A stretch of 64,000 nt of DNA, from contig OX439037.1 in assembly GCA_949317995.1 (NCBI GenBank), forward strand, positions 21,068,324-21,132,323. The letters run 5' to 3'. The notes under the pieces were generated by a model that was not told the origin of the DNA, searched no databases, and was given only the letters and a program-made list of their open reading frames with translations. The number at the start of each line of letters is the position of its first letter. The first letter of the stretch is position 1. Shown here piece after piece: positions 12,695 through 24,122 of the stretch. A program made the position numbers and the translations under genes. Source of the stretch: Acholoe squamosa (taxonomy: Eukaryota; Annelida; Polychaeta; Phyllodocida; Polynoidae).

Positions 12695-12845
12695 GGTATG
12701 TTTAAGTTTTCAGGTTGTATTATACACTATAATGGCAATGCTATCTCTGCCTGCACTGCCTTAATCGCTCAGGGCATTGAAATGGATACAAGAATATTGA
12801 AGGTGAATAGTTGTTCCAATGAGCTGATCACACTATGCTATATCC

Positions 12846-13053
12846 CCTTATTACACAACTTCTGTGATTTTGGGTGCTTTTTCTGGATATTCCCATTCTG
12901 ATACCTGTCGATATTGCAGGTTGTAGGAGTGCTTACATTTCCTAAGATGTCATATGGTACATGTTAAAACCTACAAAATTTTCATTGCCAGGGTAGGGGT
13001 CGAACCCTGATCCCAAATCCAACTCCCTATGCATTGTGCCACACGGACTGACC
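12846..13053 (-). mobile_element. tRNA-derived SINE
   Basis: On the minus strand the head has an A-box-like GTGGCACAATGCATAGG followed by a B-box-like GGTTCGACCCC, 40-50 nt apart as in a tRNA promoter. A body ending in TTGTGTAATAAGG follows. A second copy of the same body lies on the plus strand at 32540-32802 (shared GGGAGTTGGATTTGGGATC, GTAGGTTTTAACATGTA, ATATCGACAGGTAT). The parent tRNA was not determined. Confidence 0.7.
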
Positions 13054-13119
13054 AGAAGTGGTTGGCTAGAACCAGGTCTCTATGATATAAAGCCACCCAG
13101 CAGTAGTGTAGTGTGAACG

Positions 13120-13481
13120 GGAGGGTGTTGCTCCTATAGTAAAAGGAAGAGCTGGCTAAAAATGCCCTCTTTTCCAGTCCTTTCTTTCCATGTAGCTATG
13201 ACTTGTCCCTTTTGTTGCTCACAAGTGGTCATTCAAGTATGGTGCTAAAAAAGGGGGATTTGAGTAGGTACCTAGTTGGGAGAAGTCAGTCAGTATAATA
13301 AACTATAGAGCGTGTGACATGAGTAGGTACCTGGTAGTGCAGCTCTCTCTATTTAAAACAAGGCAGGTGACTTTTCAGACTAATGTGGTGAGTGCAAGTA
13401 CTTACGTGAAGTAGTGCACTACTTGTTTAGAAAAGAGGGCACATACTCACAGCTCTTTTTACAATAGGAGCAACACCCTCC
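13120..13481. mobile_element. Possible element bounded by 25-bp inverted repeats
   Basis: GGAGGGTGTTGCTCCTATAG at 13120 is matched in inverse at 13457-13481 (23 of 25 positions). Between them, GAGTAGGTACCT occurs twice in direct orientation (about 13262 and 13320). No target duplication was established. Confidence 0.45.
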
Positions 13482-13555
13482 AGGTCCAGCAACTTGACCC
13501 ATAACCAGGCCAGTTGCGCACAGTAGCAAACCAACGGCTACCGGGCGCCGATGTG

Positions 13556-13640
13556 TGTGTACCGGTTGTCTAGTGGTTAGCGCATTGCACTCAGCTGCTA
13601 GAGGTAGGCAGGACGAGTCCTGGTCCGGGCGTACATTTTT
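13556..13640 (+). mobile_element. tRNA-like SINE head
   Basis: GTTGTCTAGTGGTTAGCGC matches a tRNA D-arm / A-box. About 40 nt downstream GGACGAGTCCTGG stands where a B-box would be, but is degenerate. A T-run follows. The anticodon arm is not well formed, so this is a tRNA-derived repeat rather than a working tRNA gene. Confidence 0.5.
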
Positions 13641-13788
13641 TTTCTTAGTATGTAAACACACTATGGCAGGCTTAGAGTCCCGGGCCCGGGAGAGGGAAAC
13701 GATTTTTGTTTTCAACTTGTATTTATTGATACTCTATTGATTATTTATTGACTTTTTATTGATTAATCGTGTATCCCCAGTGTATCCC

Positions 13789-13855
13789 CAGTATATAGTA
13801 GGATATTGTAACTCATGGGCTTTGCCCACTTGTTACGATATCCTACGATACACTG
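13789..13855. repeat. Long imperfect hairpin, member of a four-copy structural set
   Basis: Arms 13789-13820 and 13824-13855 pair at 26 of 32 positions around a TTT loop. Read on the minus strand the core is AAC-AAG-TGGGC-AAA-GCCCA-TGA-GTT. The same asymmetric core (AAC-GAG ... CAAAG ... TGA-GTT) is found in the hairpin at 32240-32378 although the outer arms are unrelated. This suggests a common mobile or templated origin. Confidence 0.75.
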
Positions 13856-13879
13856 AATTTGGTGCCCATTTATTACTCT

Positions 13880-14186
13880 TTTTTAATAATGTGGGCTGCT
13901 TCCCCCGGCCCTCTGGCTGCTTCTCCAGGCGGAACCGCTCCCCATACAGTTTCCCCCTGACACCCAACATATTGTGTCTCTCATAGGGTGAGCGATTTAC
14001 AGTGAGTGGAGTGAGGGTGGGGGTGTCCATGAAGCGATCCCCTACACAAAGACTGATACCAGCTATCATCACTTCAACCCCTAACCCCATTCCTGTTTTC
14101 CTGCTCACATACAGTAGAATACAGAGGAATTTTACAAGTGATACATGACGACAAGGGCCATATCTACACAGCCTGTAGACAGTCAC
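13880..14186 (-). CDS. Exon-like open segment, product unknown
   Basis: The minus strand is open here, and the part from about 14100 down to 13900 is much richer in G+C than its surroundings. It reads as a plausible protein containing VNRSPYERHNMLGVRG and LYGERFRLEKQPEGRG. A possible acceptor, TGTGAGCAG|G, lies near 14102. A clear donor is missing, and the segment stops near the hairpin at 13789-13855, so it may be a broken exon or a captured gene fragment. The family is not recognised. Confidence 0.35.
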
Positions 14187-14224
14187 CCTGTTTGCACCAT
14201 GTGCTATAGTTTAGTGTCACAAAG

Positions 14225-14395
14225 GTCACTGTAAGAAATGTCGGAATAATGGCAAAATCTTCGTACCAAATTTGCCAGAGATCCATCTTTATTTCTTTAT
14301 TTTCACTGAGATTCCTTGTACCACTGTACTGCCACCTGGGGCTTCATTGTAAAAATTACACTGCTTCAGTGCAATACAATGTGATTTTACATTGC
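14225..14395 (+). repeat. Diverged dispersed repeat, partner of 5865-6045
   Basis: Ordered shared words with the earlier copy include GAAATGTCGGAATAAT/GAAATGTTGAAATATC, TTGTACCAC, ACTGCCACCTGGGGCTTC and TTCAGTGCAATACAAT. It lies directly upstream of a microsatellite. Confidence 0.55.
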
Positions 14396-14413
14396 CTTTT
14401 GTAAAATCGTAAA

Positions 14414-14414
<1 letters not shown>

Positions 14415-14504
<90 letters not shown>
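14415..14504. repeat. Compound microsatellite (AC)n(AT)n
   Basis: About 18 AC units are followed directly by about 27 AT units, uninterrupted. The length is likely to vary between individuals. Confidence 0.98.
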
Positions 14505-14509
<5 letters not shown>

Positions 14510-15014
14510 GTCTTATTTAAGTTAAAAGTGAAATGTTGTCAGATGTATAAAAGTTGGAGCTAAAGTATTGTGATTACGAATAACGCCCAGACCATAGGGG
14601 ACACTTAATGGCCATAATAGTCGTGGCACTCCTATAACATAGAACATGTATCTCTGATAAAACTTATAATTGTCTATATTTGGTCATCATGTAATTCGCA
14701 TGGTCACATCTACTAGGCTCTTGTCAGTGGAATATATACAAGCCAACCAAATTGAAAAGAAACGCCTGTAAAAATAACGAAAGCTTCTAAGAAATGATAG
14801 AAAAGGTATGATGAACGTGAAGCCTGGCAGGTTCGGCCAACACGTCCACATTCAATACCACAATGTCAGCCTGCAGAAGATCTATTGATGCAGTACCTAG
14901 GGAGGTATAACAGTCCAACTCACATGTACATAAGGTTGTACTATGGGTTTTGAGGGTTGGCTTCGTTGTTTTCTGATGTTGTACACATCGGCATTGCCCA
15001 CAGAGTCAGCTATA
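14505..15014. other. Gene-free stretch
   Basis: No coding, RNA or repeat structure recognised between the microsatellite and the nested transposons. Confidence 0.4.
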
Positions 15015-15131
15015 CACTGAACACCTATGAATGAAAAAAGTCCTCTGTGCAGAGAACTTTAGGTCCTCAATTTAGGTCCTCAATTTGAGGAATTTAGCTC
15101 CTCAAGTTTAAATCATCAAAATATGGGTCCT

Positions 15132-16743
15132 GGGGTCATTACAGAAAATAGCATAAGGAAGTGATACTTTTTTAACAACGGGGGGCTGGTGGCTTTGTGC
15201 GCGGACGCGCGAAAAACATTCCAACCCTCCATCTGGATGGGAGGCGAAAATTGTGTGCGAACGCACCGTTTTAACCTATAGTAACGCGCAGTCCTTTTTG
15301 TTGAAAACAGGTGAAATTATTTTGAGCCCCCTAGTCAAGGTGGCGTAAAAATTCTGACCCCCCTGGTCAAGAGGTTGAAAAAATCCTGACCCCCCTCAAA
15401 TCCACCAGCCCCGGGTTGTTAAAAATGATCACTCCTTAAGTACATGACGTCAGGTTCCGCTAAGATAATGTATCCTCTAGAGGTAGCTTTCAGAGAGCAT
15501 TACACAATACATGTTGCATTTCCATAGCGTCAATCGCTATGGTGTTTATGCTATGGCACAGGGTACCAGCATAAATTGACCTAGTTAGTCCATAGCATAA
15601 CCTCCCGTTGGATAATGTGGCAATGAATTCTGTCAAAAAAACCTTATTTATAGGCCACTTTACATGCTGTAAAGTTTCAAATACATCACATATCAGCTAC
15701 CAATTCCAATTAAGGATTTACTGATATTCTGCTTATTTCCATCTGAAATCGGCGCTAGAAGTTCTGAATTAGCGTGTAGTTCCCATAGTGTCAACTAGAT
15801 GTCTCACAAGCTTGTTCATAGTGTCCCCATAGTGTCATCCTATAGCGTAACTTTGTTTTGGTATGTGTCATCATATTCAGAAAAAGTCTTAAGATGATTT
15901 TAACCAAGAAATTTCAATCTAATTTTGAAATTATTCGAGACTTACCTGTAAGTTGAGGTATAATTAAGATTATACTGAGGGAACCTAGCAGTTCATGGTA
16001 AAAGGGATGTCTCCGGGGGGAGACACAGTTGGAGAATTGATTCATAAGGGTCCCCATGGAAGGGGACGGAGATTTACACAAGAAAACAATACCTACCAGG
16101 CAATTTTGCTGCTGTAAAATTCAGGCCTGACTCAGTTTACCACACGAAAAACCTGACTGACTGCACATGTGCGACTCCACCTCTCGTAGGTTTCCGGAAA
16201 CACTTAGGTTTCCGAGGGATAATTAGTGTTAAAGTGAGCACAGGATGGGAAATAATTTTTTTATTATTTTTCATAAAACATTATATTATTTTTGAAGTTC
16301 CCAAACAATTTTATTTACTTTCTACTTTTATTCTGATACTCCCCAGCCCATTCCATGACAAATAATCTTTTTTTGGCCAAAACAAATTTTATTTTTTAAC
16401 TCCATAAACAATCTTGTAACCTCCCTAGATCAGTTCGGGACATTCCCTTTCGATTCCCTTGCCTCTCCTGTCCTTTTCCTAAACTTTAAAAGGTCAATAT
16501 GCCCTAAAAAGGTGATGCTATGGACATTGCAGAACCTCCAAACTAATCTGGGAAACTTTGGCGCTAATGACCATAGCAGAACTATCTTAGCAGAACTTTT
16601 TTGATAACATCCCATTGTGTAACAGTGTTTTGTTTGCGCTATGGCACTAGCATAACTTTATCAGAAAAATATAATAGCGTAACTTGATTTGTGTAATGGG
16701 AAATGACGCTATGGTCACTCAAGTTTTATTGTGTAATGACCCC
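15132..16743. mobile_element. Non-autonomous element, GGGGTCATTACA termini
   Basis: The ends are perfect 12-bp inverted repeats, GGGGTCATTACA and TGTAATGACCCC. Inside, ATAGCGT, GCTATGG and TAGCGTAAC words recur in both orientations toward the two ends. The span is about 1.6 kb including a 280-bp nested MITE. It has no transposase-like frame. The sequence CCTGGGG occurs at both borders, which blurs the target duplication. Confidence 0.65.
15157..15436. mobile_element. PIF/Harbinger-like MITE with TAA duplication (nested)
   Basis: The termini GGAAGTGATA and GATCACTCCT are inverse copies with few mismatches. TAA stands on both sides (15154-15156 and 15437-15439). Near the ends TTTTTTAACAAC is mirrored by GTTGTTAAAAA. 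A three-base TWA duplication is characteristic of PIF/Harbinger elements (known family trait). A longer relative is at 51322-51634 and a 3' end at 18566-18600. Confidence 0.8.
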
Positions 16744-16990
16744 CTGGGGGAGTACCCGATCCTCAAATTGATGACCTAAACTTCTCATATTGAATACCCA
16801 AAGTACTCAAATTGATCACTTTTCATGGGAAGCAATGCAATCAATATGATGGGTGTGAGTGGTCAATTTTGTTTTTGATTTCCATTTATTTTGATATAGT
16901 AAGTAGACTAATTTTAGAATTACCCCCCTTCCCAATTGCCAGGCCTTTATTAGGGGTGTTGTCCGTTTGCCAGGCCCAGTAAATACATGT

Positions 16991-17208
16991 GAATATTGAG
17001 GGGTCAAATGGTGCATTTTGTTGACGTACGACTGGATGGTGCAGGGGGACACACATCCCACCTGACCCCAAGGTTTTACTACCCCTGCATCATCAATACA
17101 CTGTTTTTGGCTCAGGGAGGGAGCGTAAGGGTATATGGAGATGTCCCCCAGGAAAATCTTGAATATAGAGAAGTCAAATGGTGCATTTTGTTGAGGTATG
17201 ACTGGATG
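16991..17208 (+). repeat. 48-bp direct repeat pair, third copy near 17815
   Basis: GAATAT(T/A)GAG, GTCAAATGGTGCATTTTGTT and TATGACTGGATG/TACGACTGGATG occur at 16991-17038 and 17161-17208, 170 bp apart. A weaker copy (AATATTGAGATGTCAATTGG, TGCATTTTGG) is at 17815-17850. The second copy runs directly into the minisatellite. Confidence 0.75.
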
Positions 17209-17600
17209 ACCTGACTGGATGGGTCGGGTCTATCCCGGTCGAGTCCATCTCGTATGGGTCTGTATGGTCTGGTTCTGTTCAGTCTGGATCCATCTGATTC
17301 TGTCCAATCTGGTCTGGATCCCATTGATGTCTTGACTGGGGCTGTTGTGGCTGTTCAGTCCAGATCCCTTTGGTCCAAGTCCATTTGGTCCGGGTCTTTC
17401 CAGTCCAGGTCGGTTAAGTCCGGGTCTGTCAGGGTGGATCCATCTGGGGTGAGTCTGGGGGCAGTCCAGATAGATCTGTCTGGTCCAGTTCAGTCCAGTC
17501 TGGGTGAGTCTGTCCAGGTGGATCGGGGGCAGTCTGGGTGGATACAGGTCAGGCCATCCGGGTAAGACCATCCAGGTCAGGTCAGTGTGTCTTGCTAGGC
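17200..17600. repeat. Degenerate minisatellite of about 10-bp GTCCAGTCTGG units
   Basis: About 400 bp is a run of variants of GTCTGGTCC / CAGTCCAGGT, with a strong strand bias (G and T on the plus strand). It contains no stop codons in one frame on each strand (17254-17565 plus, 17230-17604 minus). Those frames are by-products of composition, not genes. The upstream ACTGGATG repeats may be the seed of the expansion. Confidence 0.85.
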
Positions 17601-18565
17601 CCACTCCAGATGAGGGGAGAGATTTGGGGAATGGTTAGGGGAAGGGGAGATGGGAGGAAAGGTTAGGGAGAGAGAGAACAGACCATGACATATATGCAAA
17701 TTTCGGTTGCAAAAAAATCAAGGCATTAAAAGCAAAGACTCTTCTTTGATTTGCTATTGATAGGTTAAAATGGGGGGGGGGGGTCTGGGGGTATCTCTCC
17801 CAGGAAGATTTTTAATATTGAGATGTCAATTGGTGCATTTTGGTGCTTTTTGAGGGTGGCTGATGCCCTTGTATCCAAATCTTTCTAAGACTGCACCATA
17901 TATATAAAATGGTAAAAGTATATCTCATGGGATCTGGACAAAGATTGACCCTGACAGATCTTACAATAACGGAGAAAACTGAAAAAATTGAGGAGTTTGC
18001 ATATATGCATGAGCCATCTGTGACAGGCGTCACACATACCACAGAGCTCTCATGTTCTAATGGAGCCAAAGAGTGAGACTTTTCACTGAAGCTTGGAATT
18101 TTCTGGATTTCCGAGATGCATTGAAATAAATGCAGTTCCAGGGAGTTTGGGGAAAATTTGGAGAAATATGGAGGTTCATTTGTTGATTTTTAGAGCATTT
18201 TGGTACATCAAACCGAGGATGGATGCTCAAGTTCACTATAAAAGTATATACTGAAATTACAAAGTCTAAAAAGCTTGAGAAACAGGCTCCTCAACATGAG
18301 AGAGTGAGACAACCCCCAAATGTATGAGAATCATGCCAGATGCGTGAGACTCATGCCAGATGCATCAGTGTTGAGAGCTCTGCATACAATCTTGTTGGAA
18401 GTATGATTCCACTGAGAAATTTTGAAATTTTAGAAAGAAAATGGTGCATTCTGATGCATTGTAAAATTATCAGTATAAACTTTATCCTTCTGTAAGTAAT
18501 ATATTGAGAAGTTGTCCCCACTACTTATCAAATTGGGTATTCATGGCAAAGTCGTGTCAATTCGT
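17601..18565. other. Low-complexity and unassigned sequence
   Basis: It contains a 12-G run at 17772-17783 followed by another G5 block, which could form a quadruplex. It also has a tandem ATGCCAGATGC(A/G)TGAGACTC-type unit near 18325-18365. No gene recognised. Confidence 0.4.
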
Positions 18566-18600
18566 GCCCGCCCCCCTGATGTTAAAAAATGAACACTCCC
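18566..18600 (+). mobile_element. 3' end fragment of the Harbinger-like MITE
   Basis: TGTTAAAAAATGAACACTCC followed by TAA matches the right end of the MITEs at 15157 and 51322. The rest of the element is absent. Confidence 0.6.
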
Positions 18601-18603
18601 TAA

Positions 18604-20131
18604 GAAAGAAAACTGATGCCGACTGATGGCAATTGCCCACTGATGGAAGGTGTAGCCCATTATCACTATGTTTTTTTCTAATTCTATTAGAGTTTGGAGT
18701 AAGTTATATTGGTTCCCCTTTTTCTCCATATATCTATTGAATGTCAATATCACAACATAACGGCAGCTGACAGCCAGCCAACAGCCATCACCTGTATGAT
18801 GTCATGACCTCATGACCTCATTTCTCCATATATAGAAAGGTGTAATCACATTACCAACACGTTAATTTTCACTGTCAAATGTGTTTCCAGCAATACCCTG
18901 CTATAGCATCTAACGGATCCATTGATCATTAGTGTTTGCTAATTAGGAGATGTTCTGGGACGTGTAGTTGGAATGTGTAAATCCCTAAATAGGTTCCTCG
19001 GTGTTCGAAAATGCAGTCTGCACTGCCTTGGAAATACTGTCGGCTGGATTGGCACTCACTTCGTATTCTGTTTATGGGAACAGACAAAAGAACTGACAAC
19101 ATAATTATAGGTTCTCCACTACAGGTACAGGGAGAAAAGCTGATATGAATCCACCTACTGATGCATGTTGAGATATAAGACCCAAGAGCATGGTGATTTA
19201 TCGAACAGTATCAATCGAACAATATCAATCATATTGAATAGCAACAGAACAGCTTAACACCAGCATCACAGTGTTGACTTTGACCCCTGTCAGCTGCTTC
19301 CTTCACCATATACACTGACTCTACAATGGAAACTAAAGGTACATCATTGTGAAATACTTCAGTCAGTCTTCCTGACATCTCTAGAGCCCTTCATTCCCCA
19401 CCTAGTGAGCCCCTCCGGCCACCAACTGTCCACACAAATAGTCAGGTTAGACAGCAGAGTGAATAGGACCATTGTCATGGGATGAAGAGTGTCTGGTGGC
19501 CGACTTTAACAAAGGCTGTCTTGCCCCTGCCCATATATTCCCTGTAAATGCAGCAGGCCTCTGAATTTCTAACAAAGGTGTAGAGTTGCTATGACCTAAA
19601 TACTATGTTCTAAGCTGTGTTGACATCTAAAATGGTCTAGTTCAGAAATTCAACACCCAGATTGCTAGTGTTTGAGACTATGACAGTATGGAATCTCAGG
19701 TCACCTCAGCCTGGTACTAAAATGTTCTGAAGAGATAATTTTATATAACTGATTGCTGACTTTCTGGTAAGTCTTTGTTGATAGAGATAAATTGTTTCCA
19801 AGTAAATGGGATATTGCTTTTCTTTTCTCAAAGCCATGTGGTTAAATTCCTAAACAAAATTAGCATAGAGATTGAAGGATATTTCTGTTAAACGGGAACA
19901 ACCTTGCACTAGCCACCTATTTTTCTTCACAATCATTGTGGGAGCTGAGGCTTCAAATTTAAAGGAGAGAAGAAAAAAAAGTAAGAACGAATATTGTGTA
20001 TCAATATAATGGGAATTCATTCAAGTAGGTATAATATAGATCTCCAAGGTCAATAGACATGGAGGGCACTGCCCCCTTATCAAGGCCCCACGACCACAGG
20101 GCCCATGGGACTGGGGACCTGTAGTCTGATG
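18604..20131. other. Gene-free stretch
   Basis: No coding sequence or terminal repeats recognised. ATGACCTC is doubled near 18805-18825. Confidence 0.4.
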
Positions 20132-20133
20132 TA

Positions 20134-21187
20134 GGGTAGAGGCACCCTGAGTCGGACAGACACCTAAAGTCGGACACCTTTTGCATTGAATTTCATAATA
20201 GATATGAAAAATTCAGCTATCATTTGAATTAGATATGAAAACTCAGGTATCATACTCTCTAACAAATGAGGGATACAATGTAAAACTCCTGTCATACATG
20301 GTTTTACAACTGCACAAACCCAATGTGTTTTTGTTATATTCTGAGGATGAAGAATGAAGAATAGTGAGTGAATGGAGATCCTGATTTGATTTGCCAATTT
20401 GTCATGTCTTAACCTCCATGCCTACAGGATTTCTATACATGTCAATGGCAATATACACATTTTTGCTGATAATTTGACTTGACAAACCTGAATACATCCC
20501 TCATGTTATAGTATAGGAGTTATTCTTCTATGACCTTCAGATTACACCTACAGTCAGACACCAATTACACCCCACCTGGGACACAATTACATCATGATTT
20601 CAATACTTATATAATGGAAATTTCATTATAAACAGAATCCTTCATAATATACCTGTACTCCCAGATCTGAATAGTTGATCTGTGTTTGGTTTACCTATTA
20701 TCTAACATCTAAACCTAATCATTACTCAGTCTGCCCATAGAAGTCATGTTCATCTGGGCCTGTAGACTGACCTGTTATAAGTATGCAAAATTAAACATCT
20801 AAGAGTATCCTGGAGAAGAGTATTGTACTAGCTTGGATTCCTTAGTGTTATATGCGATGTGTCTTTATAGATTATTTCAGATACAGTGACCCATTGTGTC
20901 TGTTTCAATTAGATAACATAGTGTCTGACTCTAGGGTCACCTCTGGCATAAGCTGTCTGACTTGAGGTGCAATTTGATGTTTTGGAGACTAAGTATGTAC
21001 AGCCCATTTATTCATATGTATTGGAGAGTTTCGTCAAAACCTCTTTGGGGATTTTGAGGGTAAAGTATCATGTACCAACTGGTGAAATGGAAAGTAGAAT
21101 TCAACACTTTTAAAGGTACAAATTCTGAGCACCAACTATTGCCACCTCCTGTGTGGTCAGGAGCGTCCGAAATGGGTGCCTCTACCC
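20134..21187. mobile_element. TA-flanked element, GGGTAGAGGCACCC termini
   Basis: The ends are perfect 14-bp inverted repeats, GGGTAGAGGCACCC. TA flanks them at 20132-20133 and 21188-21189. GTCGGAC / GTCTGAC words repeat near both ends and within. About 1.05 kb, without a transposase frame. TA duplication suggests Tc1/mariner-like mobilisation (inference). A related 5' end is at 45691. Confidence 0.8.
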
Positions 21188-21567
21188 TAGTTACAGGCCC
21201 TCTATCATGTTTACCTTATTCGCAGCATTAATGTAATAAATGCCAACTTGACGATAGATCTATATATCGTTGTATATGTCCTTCCATGGTGCCCATATCT
21301 CTACCTACAAGACCTCTTTTCATTTCCAATATAGATTTACTGCTGGATGTCATGTACCAGTCCTGTTGGTTTCATAAGGCTCCTCAGTCATGGCCTTTTT
21401 TGTAGAATCTTGGGCCTTTCCTATATGAAACCGCCAATGTCTGAAATCTCAATGTTGGTACAACAATTTTAAGGCTAGATTATTCTAATCAAACATAGTT
21501 CCCAATCTATTGATTGACTGACTGACGACTCACCTCAGCCACTTCGATTTGAGCCCCTCCAAACCTA

Positions 21568-22308
21568 GAGGTTAATTCAAAACATCCTGGGATCGCAACC
21601 TCAGTGATCTTAGGAATTATTCTGCCTTATCCTATTAAGTGATCTTAAGATTAGACTGCATTCACTTTTCCTAGCCAGCACTAAGATCGCATCGATCAGA
21701 GCTTCAGCCCTCCTATACTATTCCAAGAAGTACTGACTGGGCACAGGGGTAAGAGTCCCAAAATAAAGCAATAGCTGTGGAGTCACTCTTCTTCACAACA
21801 GTGTTTATACCATCGTTCCCCGTCCCCATATGGGCTAACAAAAGAGCCCAGGGTGTAGTTGATCCCGTATATTATTCAAGAGTTGTTCCCATGAATGTAT
21901 GATTTATGCTTGCCTATAAGAAGCATTGTGCCCCCCCAGGACAAAGAGAGAGAAGGGAAGAATTACCTTACAGTGCAATTAACGCATGAGTAGCCCTAAG
22001 AGCCCTCAAGGCCTCTCAGCAAACGTCCTCCCTCCCCTCTATATGTATGCAGCAGGCTATTCACTCTTTAGATCAGGAGTGTTCCCTGTAAGTGCTCTTG
22101 TCCTCAGGTTAAACCACTATGCAATTCTTTCACTAAGATCGCAGTGATCTTAGTGCTGGAAAAGGAATAGTGAAGTGATCTCAGGACTTGCTTTTCCTGC
22201 CAGGCCTGCAACCACTGCATTAGATAGGGAAGACTGGCCAGGTCTTATGATATGTGCCTACACTAAGATTGCAGGGGTAGAAATCCCAGGATCTTTTGAA
22301 TTAACCTC
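21568..22308. mobile_element. Non-autonomous element, GAGGTTAATTCAAAA termini
   Basis: GAGGTTAATTCAAAACATCC at the left is mirrored by the right end (GGATCTTTTGAATTAACCTC) with one mismatch. Subterminal GATCTTAG and CTAAGATCGCA words occur in both halves. A second, truncated copy lies at 41001-41327. No protein-coding frame. Confidence 0.75.
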
Positions 22309-22409
22309 CAGTGTGGGAGATCGCAGGTAACGCACGACTTTTGCTCTGTATGATCAGCACTCGCTTAGGCAGTTGTACCAGTGCAGAAATTACTGGCCAC
22401 TAGATTCAG

Positions 22410-22480
22410 GGCTGTAACGGCATTAGAGTGAGGAAAACCACTACGATTTGAAGGTGTCTGGTCGTACTGTCGTGAGAAAT
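22410..22480 (-). pseudogene. Peptide-coding fragment shared with 4720-4790
   Basis: The minus strand encodes ISHDSTTR followed by LTLMPLQP and then a stop, matching the fragment at 4720-4790 in phase, with many synonymous differences. Upstream the frame stays open through a segment with RRWHTRTRM, as far as an (AT)n tract. Product not recognised; a transposon or repeated gene-family tail is possible. Confidence 0.4.
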
Positions 22481-22578
22481 GTCTTTCAGAGATATGACAT
22501 CATCTTGTATCAATATCATTGCCCGAAACATTCTTGTCCTCGTGTGCCATCGTCGTAATTGACAAAAAACGGAGAAAT

Positions 22579-22599
22579 GTATATATATATATATATATA
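22579..22599. repeat. Short (TA)n microsatellite
   Basis: About ten uninterrupted TA units. Confidence 0.95.
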
Positions 22600-22639
22600 C
22601 GTCCTCTTTGCTTGCTGTCCAACCAAAAATCAATTTACA

Positions 22640-24122
22640 AACTATAATAATACATCATTGTCTGGAGAGAAACCATATTCTCCTTTCTATCGTAAAATCT
22701 CTCTGCTATAAAGTATGGCTTTAACCCACGTTTGATTCCAGTGGATATAATCATAAAACACATGTCTGTATACAGAGGTAAGCCCCCCATATAGATCTAA
22801 AGATGACTTGAGCTGATAAGGACGAGATGGGGCTGGTAGTGGAGGTAGGTAGTAAACCTCACTCTATAAGGATGTGAGGCAGCTATTAACCATTTAACGG
22901 CCAATGATATTGTAGTTCACCGTGTACATTGGTCTCCATTATACACGAATTCAAGCATCGCGAGCCACCAGCGAGGGTTCCATTCATGCAGTGCATCATG
23001 CCGACTGACCATAGGTCTGCATGGCCGTATGGGTCTGCATATCATTTATTGAGGCACTATGATTAACACAATGTCGACTGCAAAGCCAATGCCATTCTAT
23101 TGATAAGAATTCCTGCATGATAGGAATAGCAATTGAGTTTGTAGCGTACTGCATTCAATCGGTAAAATGCATTAAGACCCTACAGAAGCCCTTAAAGCTC
23201 GATTTATGTTTGGGGCGTGTATATTGGCACATTGCGTGAAGACCATCTCCTCCCATCCCGTTTTTTGTTATACTTCATAGATTGGTAGTTAAAGCAAGAA
23301 GTATACTGCACTATCTTTGATAGAAGTAGCCGGTTTGGAGCACCTTTGTACATGTACCTATGACCTTCCAAGTGACTTTCCATTCCGGTCTTATGTTGAC
23401 GGAACACGTGATCTCAGAGTGCTTTGCGTGTGCTCAGACGTAGTGACTTCCGGCCTTTCCTGCCAACTGACAATTTGACACCAGAAGTTTTGAGAGGGCT
23501 GGGTGGAGTTGGCTTCCTGAGACATGCACGATGTAGAGTGATGCATAGTATCAATGTACCTTTTAATGGATAAGGGCGATTCTTGTGAAACCTCCCACCT
23601 ATGGGGGTCAGGGGGTCAAGATGACAAACTCAGCATTACATTTTAAGACTTTATTTTATTGATAGCCCTATATATTGGCTTTATGAAAAGGTTCATTCAA
23701 GTCATTAACTCCCAGTGGGTTAGTTTTTATTGCAGTCGCCATAAAATCACAAAATTTAATTTATCATGCGCCTTACACATAATTTATGCAAAACACTTTA
23801 CCTTTAAAATTCATCCTATCATTACGAAATTACATGTCAAAACTAGTACAATACCCTAGTATGTGTATCCAAGAAATTTTAACTGTGGCTTGAAAACTTT
23901 CGAAAGTGTCCAATATCTCGTATAACAGAGATTGAGATTTTTCTAAATTTTTTGCATGCAACTTTGGTTTCAAAGACTCAAAAAGACTCAAAACCTGAAG
24001 GATAACCTTAACAATCAATTTATTACATCTTCAACATGTACACTTCTTGTAAAAATCATCATTTACCACTTATTTAGTACTTGCTCTGGATGGTTCATTC
24101 TCAAAATGATCTTCCTTACTCT
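22640..24122. other. Gene-free stretch
   Basis: Nothing recognisable; open frames are short and unbiased. Confidence 0.4.

Larger units (their letters stand above)
15015..16813. mobile_element. CACTGAAAAC-like element split by a later insertion
   Basis: The left part (15015-15131) begins TACACTGAACACC and carries TTTAGGTCCTCAA words. The right part (16745-16813) carries TCCTCAAATTGATGACCTAA and TACTCAAATTGATCAC. Both resemble the CACTGAAAAC family interior. The element at 15132-16743 sits between them. The right terminus is not preserved, so the assignment is tentative. Confidence 0.4.

Noticed and set aside
17230-17604. Two overlapping open frames of more than 100 codons on opposite strands
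   Set aside because: They coincide with the degenerate minisatellite; absence of stop codons follows from its T/G/C-rich unit, and the translations are simple repeats.
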